Part shown: piece by piece, positions 34,895 through 43,009 of the stretch
Position numbering within the stretch: the stretch's first letter is position 1
Layout of the letters: every line of letters starts with the position of its first letter
Source of the DNA: Burkholderiales bacterium JOSHI_001
Lineage (GTDB): Bacteria > Pseudomonadota > Gammaproteobacteria > Burkholderiales > Burkholderiaceae_C
Direction of reading: 5' to 3'
DNA length: 64,000 bases
NCBI GenBank assembly: GCA_000244995.1
Contig: CM001438.1
Coordinates: 5,250,096-5,314,095, forward strand
The notes under the pieces: generated by a model
Seen by the model: only the letters and a program-made list of their open reading frames with translations
The model's database searches: none
What the model was told of the DNA's origin: nothing
Made by a program: the position numbers and the translations under genes

Positions 34895-37800
34895 ATGGCC
34901 GCCAGCCCCATCACCTTCGTCGTCCCCGGCCAGCGCCTGGACAACGCCACGCGCGACGGTGCCGGCGCGGCCCTGCCGCCACCGCTGGGCCTGCCGGGCA
35001 CGCTGGGGGCGTCCATCAAGCTGGGCGCGCAGCGCGCCGGTGGCCAGCCGCACCGGCTGACCGCCAGGCCCGGGCAGGACGTGGTGGTGCTGCACCTGGC
35101 CGGCGGGCCGTCGCTGGTGCTGCACCCGGAAAGCGCACGCGACCTGCTGCTGGCCCAGCAGCCGCGTGTCAAGCGCGCCGCCGGCCAGCCCGCGCCCGAC
35201 ACCGTGGACGTGGACCCGCAGCTGCGCTGGAACGACGGCCGCAGCCCCCAGGGCAGCGCCGACCGCAGCGCCACCCGCGGCTGGTTGGGCGACGTGCTGC
35301 TGGCCGGGCTGGACGTGGTGATCGACCCGCTGAAGGGCAAGGCCCAGGACTATGTGGCCGGCCAGTTGGTCAGGCACATGGACGCGCAGGTGGACGAAGG
35401 CCTGTACGCGCTGCAGCCGCAAGTGCTGGGTTCCTTGAAGGGCGGCGCGCGGCTGGACAGGCTGCCGCCCGAATGCGCGGGCCAGGCCTCGCTGGTGTTC
35501 ATCCACGGCACCTTCTCCACCACCCAAAGCGGCTTCGGCAAGCTGTGGACCCAGCACCCGCAGCGCGTGCGCGCGCTGTTCCAGCACTACAACAACCGCG
35601 TCTTCGCACTGGACCACCGCACGCTGGGCGCCAACCCGATTGAAAACGCGCTGACCCTGGCGCGCGGTTGCCCCAAGGGCGCACGCCTGCACCTGGTGAC
35701 GCACTCACGCGGCGGCCTGGTGGCCGAAGCGCTGGCGCGCGCCGGTGGATTGGCCCAGGCCGCCAAAGTCGATCCCGCCGACCTGGCGCTGTTTGACGCT
35801 GAACCGCGCGCCCAGGCGGCGCTGAAGGAGCTGGTGGCGTTGATGGGCAAAGGCCCGGGCGGGCGCGACATCCGGGTGGAGCGCATCGTGCGCGTGGCCT
35901 GCCCGGCGCGTGGCACGCTGCTGGCCAGCCAGCGCCTGGACGCCTGGCTGTCGGTGTTCAAGTGGGCGATGGACCTGGCCAACCTGCCGGTGCTGCCCGA
36001 GATGATGGACTTCCTGGCCGGCGTGGCGCAGCGGCGCGAAGACCCCAGCAAGATCCCCGGCGTGGCCGCCATGGTGCCCGACAGCCCGCTGGTGCGCTGG
36101 CTGCATGCGGTGGACGAACCCGTGCCGGGCAAGCTGTTCGTGGTGGCCGGCGACCTGCAGGCCGACAGCGTGGGCTCCTGGGTCAAGACCCTGCTGTCCG
36201 ACGCCTTCTACCGCACCGACCACGACCTGGTCGTCAACACCTCCAGCATGTACGGCGGCGCGCCGCGCGCGGCCGGCGCCGGCTTCGTGCTGGACCAGGG
36301 TGGCAAGGTCAACCACTTCAACTACTTCGCCAACGAACGCACCGCCGCCGCGGTGGTGTCGGGCCTGACGCAGGACACGCCGGACGACTACCGCAGCATC
36401 GGCCCCTTGTCCTGGGCCGGTGAATCGGCCAGCGGCGAACGCGCCGCCCGCCGCGCCGTGCGCGCCCAGCGTGGTGAAGACAGCGCACCGGGTTCGCGCC
36501 CGGCCGTCTTCATGCTGCCGGGCATCCTGGGCAGCCACCTGGCGCGCAACGGCAAGCGCATCTGGTTGAGCTGGCGCCTCATCAACGGGCTGAAGCAGCT
36601 GGAATACCCCGAAGCCGCCGACGTGACCATCGCCGCCGACGGCGCCATCGGCATGATCTACGAAGACCTGATGGACCACCTGGGCGCCAGCCACGAGGTC
36701 ATCGAGTTCAGCTACGACTGGCGCCGCCCGGTGGAGCAGGAAGCGCGGCGCCTGGGCGCGGCGGTGGAACAGGCCCTGGCCGCGCGCGAACGCAGCGGCC
36801 AGCCGGTGCGGCTGCTGGCGCACTCCATGGGCGGGCTGGTGGCGCGCACCATGCAGCTGGAATGCCCCAAGGTCTGGGACCGCATGATGGCCCACGCCGG
36901 CGCGCGGCTGCTGATGCTGGGCACGCCCAACGGCGGCTCCTGGGCGCCCATGCAATGCCTGTCGGGCGACGACAGCTTCGGCAACACCCTGGTGGCCTTT
37001 GGCGCCCCCTTCCAGGACCGCAGTGCGCGCCAGATGATGGCCCAGTTCCCCGGCTTCCTGCAATTGCAGGCCGGGCTGGTGAACGACCCGCGCGGCCTGG
37101 ACCAATCGGAAACCTGGAAAAAGCTGGCCGAAGAAGACCTGCGACGTGTGCGCGAACACAACTGGTGGCACAGCGACGAGCGCCAGGAATCGGCCTTCGA
37201 GTGGGGTGTGCCCGCCCAGGAGGTGCTGAACCAGGCGGTGGCCCTGCGCAAGAAGCTCGACGCCCAGCGCGACACCACGCTGGCCAAGTACAAGGGCAAG
37301 CTGGCCCTGGTGGTGGGCCGCGCCAAGTTCACCCCCGACGGCTTCGAGGTGGGCGACGAAGGCCTGGTGTACCTGAACACGCCCGAATCCGGCGACGGCC
37401 GCGTGCCCCTGCCCAGTGCGCTGCTGCCCCAGGTGCCCACCTGGCAGCTGGAGTGCGACCACGGCAAGCTGCCCGACGAGAAGAGCGCCTTCGACGCCTA
37501 CCTGGAACTGCTGACCACCGGCAGCACCAACCAACTGCCCACGCTGGGCACGGCGGCGGCCAACCGCGGCGGCGCCGCGGTGCAGGCCAGCGGCAGCGGC
37601 ACCGCCGCCACCGCCGCGGTGCTGCGCAGCCGGCCCTCGCGCCAGCGCCAGGGCGACGCCCAGCCCGGCGACCGCGACCCGCTGCGCGACGCCGTGGCCC
37701 TGGACGCCTGGGGGCCCGCGCCGGCCAGCCTGCTGGCCATCAGCGTGCGCAATGGCGACCTGAAGTTCGTGCGCCTGCCCCTGCTCGTGGGCCACTACCG

Positions 37801-40645
37801 CTCGGCGGTGCTCACCGGCACCGAGTACGTGGTGGACTGCCAGATCGGCGGCACCATGAGCGCGTCGCTGTTGATGGGGCAGTACCCGGACGAGCCCGGC
37901 ACGCACCAGGTCTTCACCAATGTCACCGTCAATGCCGACAACCCCTGGCAGATGCCGCGGCCCGAAGCCGTGGTGGTGGTGGGCCTGGGCGCTGAAGGTG
38001 AACTGCGGCCGGCCAAGCTGTCCTACAGCGTGAAGTGCGCGGTGCTGGCCCAGGCCCAGCGCCTGGTGGAGCGGATCGAAGGCGCGCCGCTGCAGTTCGA
38101 AGTGGCCGCCACCCTGCTGGGCAGCGGCGGCGTGGGCATCAACCCAGGCCAGTCGGCCCAACAGGTGGCCATGGGCGTGCGCGAGGCCGACCTGGCCATC
38201 GCCAAGATCAACCGGCGGCTGGAGCAGCAGGCCCTGGAGCGTGGCGCCGCCGCCGGCCCGGGGTACAAGGAACTGCGGCTGTGGCCGCGGGTGGCGCGGC
38301 TGCACCTGGTGGAGCTGTTCCTGGACCGCGCCACCGAAGCCTGGCGGGCGCTGAAGTCGCTGAACGAAGCCATGCCGGGGCAGTTCGCGCTGGCCGACCG
38401 GGTGGACAGCGACACCGGCGCCCTGCGCCGGCCGCTGGACGGCGGCTACCGTGGCACCGGCTACGACCTGATCAGCGCGTTGGCCACCGGGCCGGTGGGC
38501 AACGAGCAGATCCTCTACACCGCCGACACCAAGCGCGCCCGCAGCGAGGTGCGCGCCCAGTCTACCCAGGCCGCGCTGGTGCGCGAGCTGGTGGCCAGCG
38601 CGTCCAACCACGCCAAGGACGACACCGCCATCGGCCACACCCTGTTCCAGCTGCTGGTGCCGCTGGAGCTGGAGCCCTACCTGGGCAGCAGCAGCGAAAT
38701 GCTGCTGGAGCTGAACCCCGGCACCGCCGGCATCCCCTGGGAACTGCTGGACACCGAAACCGGTCGCGTCAGCCAGGGCGACCTGCGACCCTGGGCGGTG
38801 CGCAGCAAGCTGCTGCGCAAGCTGCGGCTGGACAACTTCCGCCCCAACGTGCTGGACGCCGGCACCGACGCCGCCGCCCTGGTGATTGGCGAACCCGACT
38901 GCGACGCCACCAAGTACCCGCCGCTGCCCGGCGCCCGCAGCGAGGCCCAGGCCGTGGCGCAGCGCCTGGCCGGCCCCGGCGGGCTGGCGCCGGACAAGGT
39001 GAACGCGATCATCCGCAGCGACGACGAAGGCGCCGTTGGCCCCAGCGCGCGCGAGGTCATCGGCGCGCTGCTGCAGCGGCCCTGGCGCATCGTGCACATC
39101 GCCGGCCACGGCGAAGCCGCCACCGCCACCAACCCGGGCGGTGTGGTGCTGACCAATGGCACCTTCCTGGGCCCGCGCGAAATCCGCAACCTGCGCGTGG
39201 TGCCTGAGCTGGTGTTCGTGAACTGCTGCCACCTGGCGCGCCGGCCCAATTCACAGCTGCTGACCGCCGGCTTCGAGACGGGCGAGTCCAACCCAGCGCA
39301 GTTCGCCGGCACGGTGGCCGAAGAGCTGATACGCGCCGGCGTGCGTTGCGTGGTGGCCGCCGGCTGGGCGGTGGACGACGCGGCCGCCGCCGCCTTTGCC
39401 GACACGCTGTACCGCCTGCTGCTCAGTGGGGCGCGATTCATCGACGCGGTGGGCGCTGCGCGCGACGCCGCACAGCGCCTGGGCGGCAACACCTGGGCCG
39501 CCTACCAGTGTTATGGCGACCCCGAATGGACCTTGCGCGCCGGCGGCGCCCGGCGCGCACCGCGCTCGATGGAGCGTGAATTCGACGGCGTGGCCTCGCC
39601 GGTGTCCTTGACCCTGGCGCTGGAAACCTTGGTCTGGCAAAGCAAGTTCCAGGGCGCCGCCTCGGCCGGGCAGCTGGAACGCATCCGCCACCTGGAAGCG
39701 CGCTTCGGCCCGGTGTGGGGCGGCATGGGCGCGGTGGCCGAAGCCTTTGCGCTGGCCTACGACGCCGCGGGCGACCGCGCCAGCGCCATCGAACGCTACG
39801 AACAGGCCACCACCGCCAGCGACGGCAGCGCGTCCATCAAGGCCGGCGAACAGCTGGCCAACCTGCAGGTGCGCCAGGCCTGGGCCGGCGTTCAGCACCT
39901 GGCCGTGCCGCGCACCGCCGCGAAGGCGGGCGCCGGCAAGGCCCAGCCCGCACGGCGGCGTGGCGCCACGGCGGCCAGCGCGGCGGCGGCACCGGCCACG
40001 GCGGCATCACCGGCCTGGGCGCGCGCCCAGCGCCAGATCGCCAAGGCGCTGGAGCTGCTGCGCATGCTGATCGACTTCCAGCCCACGCTGGAACGCCACA
40101 TGCTGCGTGCGTCCGCCCACAAGCGCCTGGCGATGATGGCGCAGGCCCGCGGCGACGACCCGGCCTGGGACGCCAGCCTCGCCGACATGGCCAAGGCCTG
40201 CGAACAGGCCCTGAAGGCCGGCCGCGATGCCGGCCAGGCCGGCGAGCTGCACTACCCCTTGAGCAACCTGCTGGCCGCTGACGTGGCGCGCCACGCCGGC
40301 CAGCCCGGCTGGGCCGGCCCCGACAGCACGCTGGTGAGCCAGTTGCGCCAGGCGCTGAGCCAGCGCGCCAGCGAAAACCCCGACTTCTGGAGCGTGGTGG
40401 GCCTGACCGAGCTGCGGCTGAAACTGGCCATGGCCGAGTGCAAGGTGCGCGTCGACGCGCTGGCCCTGGGCACGGAATACGCCAACCTGAACGAACGCGT
40501 GCCATCGCCAGGCCACTGGAGCTCGGTGGCCGACCAGATGGCCTTCCTGCTGCCGGGCTACCTGCAACGCGTGTCCGACCCCGACGAGCGGGCCGCGGCG
40601 CAGCGCCTGTGGGACCAGGTGAAGACCTACGCCAAGGGGCGTTGA
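34895..40645 (+). CDS. Double alpha/beta-hydrolase, CHAT protease and TPR fusion (1916 aa)
   Basis: A 1916-residue protein starting at an ATG with a strong AGGAGAG site. First hydrolase: LVFIHGTFSTTQSGFG near 200 and nucleophile S271 in VTHSRGGLVAEA. Second, LCAT/PGAP1-like hydrolase: VFMLPGILGSHLARNGKRIW near 535 and S644 in LLAHSMGGLVART, with LGTPNGGSW behind. A beta-rich middle part follows. The CHAT caspase-like domain has ELNPGTAGIPWELLDTETG, H1405 in HIAGHGE and the cysteine pair C1444-C1445 in VFVNCCH (C1445 is the better match to the catalytic residue). The last 400 residues are helical, TPR-like. No signal peptide is seen. It combines two potential lipases with a protease in one chain. 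Confidence 0.88.
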   Translation: MAASPITFVVPGQRLDNATRDGAGAALPPPLGLPGTLGASIKLGAQRAGGQPHRLTARPGQDVVVLHLAGGPSLVLHPESARDLLLAQQPRVKRAAGQPAPDTVDVDPQLRWNDGRSPQGSADRSATRGWLGDVLLAGLDVVIDPLKGKAQDYVAGQLVRHMDAQVDEGLYALQPQVLGSLKGGARLDRLPPECAGQASLVFIHGTFSTTQSGFGKLWTQHPQRVRALFQHYNNRVFALDHRTLGANPIENALTLARGCPKGARLHLVTHSRGGLVAEALARAGGLAQAAKVDPADLALFDAEPRAQAALKELVALMGKGPGGRDIRVERIVRVACPARGTLLASQRLDAWLSVFKWAMDLANLPVLPEMMDFLAGVAQRREDPSKIPGVAAMVPDSPLVRWLHAVDEPVPGKLFVVAGDLQADSVGSWVKTLLSDAFYRTDHDLVVNTSSMYGGAPRAAGAGFVLDQGGKVNHFNYFANERTAAAVVSGLTQDTPDDYRSIGPLSWAGESASGERAARRAVRAQRGEDSAPGSRPAVFMLPGILGSHLARNGKRIWLSWRLINGLKQLEYPEAADVTIAADGAIGMIYEDLMDHLGASHEVIEFSYDWRRPVEQEARRLGAAVEQALAARERSGQPVRLLAHSMGGLVARTMQLECPKVWDRMMAHAGARLLMLGTPNGGSWAPMQCLSGDDSFGNTLVAFGAPFQDRSARQMMAQFPGFLQLQAGLVNDPRGLDQSETWKKLAEEDLRRVREHNWWHSDERQESAFEWGVPAQEVLNQAVALRKKLDAQRDTTLAKYKGKLALVVGRAKFTPDGFEVGDEGLVYLNTPESGDGRVPLPSALLPQVPTWQLECDHGKLPDEKSAFDAYLELLTTGSTNQLPTLGTAAANRGGAAVQASGSGTAATAAVLRSRPSRQRQGDAQPGDRDPLRDAVALDAWGPAPASLLAISVRNGDLKFVRLPLLVGHYRSAVLTGTEYVVDCQIGGTMSASLLMGQYPDEPGTHQVFTNVTVNADNPWQMPRPEAVVVVGLGAEGELRPAKLSYSVKCAVLAQAQRLVERIEGAPLQFEVAATLLGSGGVGINPGQSAQQVAMGVREADLAIAKINRRLEQQALERGAAAGPGYKELRLWPRVARLHLVELFLDRATEAWRALKSLNEAMPGQFALADRVDSDTGALRRPLDGGYRGTGYDLISALATGPVGNEQILYTADTKRARSEVRAQSTQAALVRELVASASNHAKDDTAIGHTLFQLLVPLELEPYLGSSSEMLLELNPGTAGIPWELLDTETGRVSQGDLRPWAVRSKLLRKLRLDNFRPNVLDAGTDAAALVIGEPDCDATKYPPLPGARSEAQAVAQRLAGPGGLAPDKVNAIIRSDDEGAVGPSAREVIGALLQRPWRIVHIAGHGEAATATNPGGVVLTNGTFLGPREIRNLRVVPELVFVNCCHLARRPNSQLLTAGFETGESNPAQFAGTVAEELIRAGVRCVVAAGWAVDDAAAAAFADTLYRLLLSGARFIDAVGAARDAAQRLGGNTWAAYQCYGDPEWTLRAGGARRAPRSMEREFDGVASPVSLTLALETLVWQSKFQGAASAGQLERIRHLEARFGPVWGGMGAVAEAFALAYDAAGDRASAIERYEQATTASDGSASIKAGEQLANLQVRQAWAGVQHLAVPRTAAKAGAGKAQPARRRGATAASAAAAPATAASPAWARAQRQIAKALELLRMLIDFQPTLERHMLRASAHKRLAMMAQARGDDPAWDASLADMAKACEQALKAGRDAGQAGELHYPLSNLLAADVARHAGQPGWAGPDSTLVSQLRQALSQRASENPDFWSVVGLTELRLKLAMAECKVRVDALALGTEYANLNERVPSPGHWSSVADQMAFLLPGYLQRVSDPDERAAAQRLWDQVKTYAKGR

Positions 40646-40855
40646 GCGCCACTGTGTGCGCCAGCGCACGCAGCGGCCCCTGCATTACGGGGGGCGGCTT
40701 GCTCATGCGCAAGCTTTCCGTGCGCCGTCACTTAAATGGCCCTTGAACGGCGGGGGCTCGGGCCTACTGTCTTGTTGGGAGGCCGGCAATTCTGACCGGC
40801 TGCCCCGCGCCGGCCCTGCTGGCGCGCATCGGCCAGGTGCCGAGGAGTAAATGAC

Positions 40856-42727
40856 ATGACATCCACATCGTCCTCGAATCGCCGGACGGCCCGCCCTTTG
40901 CGCAGCGCGCTGGCATTGTGTGCACTGGCAGCCGCCCCCTGGGCCGCATCAGCGCAGGTACAGCCCGACTGGGTGCGTCCGCTGGGCGGCAGTTGGGGCG
41001 CCATGGTCGCCGTGGACGTCAACAACAACGCCTACGTGGCCGGCACCGACGTGTCATCGGCCATGACCCTCAGCAAGGTGGGGCCGGGCGGCAACCTGTT
41101 GTGGCAGAGCCGCTTCGACCACCCGGGGCTGTATGAACGCGCTGGCTGGGTGGCGCTGGACCGGGTCGGCAACCCGATCATCGTCGGCGCCCTGGTGGAC
41201 ACCAGCCAGAACCCCAACGGCCTGGTGGTGCAGAAGCTCAGCCCGGCCGGCACCGTGCTGTGGCAGGACGTGATCCCCGGCTACGGCGGCACCGCGGTGC
41301 GCGTGGCCAGCGACAGCGCGAACAACACCTTCGTGCTGGGCCGCGTGTGGACCACCAACGCCAGCGGCAACACCACCTACGACATGGTCACGGTGAAGTA
41401 CTCGGCCAGCGGCACACGCGAATGGGTTCGCCCCTTCGGCGTCAGCAGCACGTCCATCGAATCGCCCGGTGCGATGGTGGTGAACGCGCAGGGCCAGATC
41501 ATCGTCACCGGCGGCACCGGCGGGCAGATGCTGATCGTGGCCTACGACAGCGCCGGCAACACCCTGTTTTCCAAGGGCGTGCCGGCCAACACCGCGGGCC
41601 TGGACATCGCGCTCGGGCCCAACGGTGAGTTCTACGTGGTGGGCGGCACCTGGAGCACCACCGCGGGCCAGACCTTCCTGGTGGTCAAGCACGACAGCGC
41701 CTTCAACGAACAATGGCGCAAGACCTACGCCGTGGGCCACTACGCGCAGCGCGCGGTGGTGGACAGCACCGGCAACCTCATCGCCACCGGCATCGCCGGC
41801 AACTACTTCAACTGGTCCACGGTGAAGATTTCTCCCGACGGCGACATCGTCTGGCAGCGCAGCTACGACCAGCACGGCTACAACGACGAGATTCCGTTCA
41901 GCATGGTGCTGGGCCCGGACAACGCGGTCACCATCACTGGCCAGGGCGGCCCGGCGCCCTACGACCGGCTGGGCAACCTGAGCTACCTGTCCACCGTCAC
42001 GCTGCGCTACGCCGCCGACGGCACGCAGACCTGGTCGGCCAGCACCGAGCAGACCGTGCGCGGCCTGGGTGCAGCCCTGGGCCAGGACGGCAGCGTGTTC
42101 GTGGTCGGTGAATCGCCGCAGCTGCTGCTGCACTACGCACCGCCCGCAGCGGGCAACGCACAACCCGTGGCCCTGGCGCGCGCCACCAGCGCCACCAGCG
42201 GTGCCAGCGGCCTGGCCGTCTCCTTCTCGGCCGAAGGCTCCTACGACCCCGACGGCGAACTGGCCAGCCTGACCTGGAGCTTCGGCGACGGCAGCATGGC
42301 CCGCGGCGCCAGCGTGACCCACACCTTCTACGGCAACGCGGCCTACCCCGTGGTGCTCACCGCCACCGACAAGGCCGGCGCGGCCACACTGGCCTCGCCG
42401 ATCACGGTGAATGTGGGTCAGTCCAGCGGCGGCGGCACCGCCACCGGGCCCACGCCCACGTCGCTGTCGCTGTCCAGCAGCCGGGTGACCGGCGGCATGC
42501 CCGTGACGGCCACGGTCAAGGTGTCGGGCAGCGCCGGCACCACGGTCGCGCTGTCCAGCAGCAACCCCGCGGTGGCCAGCGTGCCGGCCAGCGTGGTGAT
42601 CCCGGCCGGCGCCACCAGCGCCAGCTTCACGGTGACCACGGCCGACATCAACACCAGCACCAGCGTGACGCTGCGGGCCAAGGCCAATGGCGTGAGCACC
42701 AGCGCCAGCCTGAGCGTGCGGCGCTGA
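40856..42727 (+). CDS. Secreted beta-propeller and PKD-domain protein
   Basis: This 623-residue protein has a Sec signal peptide ending AASA before QVQPDW. Residues about 40-430 contain repeated units of the SBBP/beta-propeller type (VALDRVGNPIIVGAL, VKYSASGTREWVRPFG, VKHDSAFNEQWRKTYA). A PKD domain follows at about 445-520 (FSAEGSYDPDGELASLTWSFGDG), then an Ig-like segment rich in Ser/Thr (SLSLSSSRVTGGMPVTATVKV). Such proteins are extracellular or surface-bound with unknown ligands. GAGGAG precedes the ATG. A 210-base gap separates it from the CHAT gene, so it may have its own promoter and need not belong to the island. Confidence 0.85.
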   Translation: MTSTSSSNRRTARPLRSALALCALAAAPWAASAQVQPDWVRPLGGSWGAMVAVDVNNNAYVAGTDVSSAMTLSKVGPGGNLLWQSRFDHPGLYERAGWVALDRVGNPIIVGALVDTSQNPNGLVVQKLSPAGTVLWQDVIPGYGGTAVRVASDSANNTFVLGRVWTTNASGNTTYDMVTVKYSASGTREWVRPFGVSSTSIESPGAMVVNAQGQIIVTGGTGGQMLIVAYDSAGNTLFSKGVPANTAGLDIALGPNGEFYVVGGTWSTTAGQTFLVVKHDSAFNEQWRKTYAVGHYAQRAVVDSTGNLIATGIAGNYFNWSTVKISPDGDIVWQRSYDQHGYNDEIPFSMVLGPDNAVTITGQGGPAPYDRLGNLSYLSTVTLRYAADGTQTWSASTEQTVRGLGAALGQDGSVFVVGESPQLLLHYAPPAAGNAQPVALARATSATSGASGLAVSFSAEGSYDPDGELASLTWSFGDGSMARGASVTHTFYGNAAYPVVLTATDKAGAATLASPITVNVGQSSGGGTATGPTPTSLSLSSSRVTGGMPVTATVKVSGSAGTTVALSSSNPAVASVPASVVIPAGATSASFTVTTADINTSTSVTLRAKANGVSTSASLSVRR

Positions 42728-42758
42728 AGTCCCGGCGCCCTGTCGTGCCGCAGCCGCA

Positions 42759-42778
42759 GCCGCAGCCGCGGCTGCGGC
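42759..42778 (+). repeat. 20-bp perfect palindrome at end of CAGCCG repeats
   Basis: About three CAGCCG-type units (from 42748) run into a perfect 20-base palindrome of GC-rich arms (GCCGCAGCCG and its complement), 31 bases after the PKD gene stop. It can fold into an 8-bp stem with a four-base loop. No T tract follows, so it may be a weak terminator or a stabilising 3' stem. Confidence 0.45.
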
Positions 42779-43009
42779 CAGCGACAAAGCGCCCACAACC
42801 GTCAATACGCCACGGGCGCGGGCAGGTGCCCGCGTCATCACCATGGTCATGCACTTATGGTGGCGGCCCCTGCTCACCCGCACGCCGATTCGCCTGCTGA
42901 AACGGCTGCATGACAGGGCGGGCCAACGGCCGGCATGAGCGCATGGGGCGCGGTGCTGCGCGCCGCGGGCCCTGGACGCCGAGCCGTCCACGCGGGTTGA
43001 GGGCTGCTG

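Noticed and set aside
35705-39232. 1175-codon open frame on the minus strand opposite the CHAT fusion gene
   Set aside because: Composition is dominated by His/Gln/Gly/Ala/Val runs typical of antisense frames in high-GC genes; no domain is recognisable, and the plus-strand protein has clear catalytic motifs throughout.
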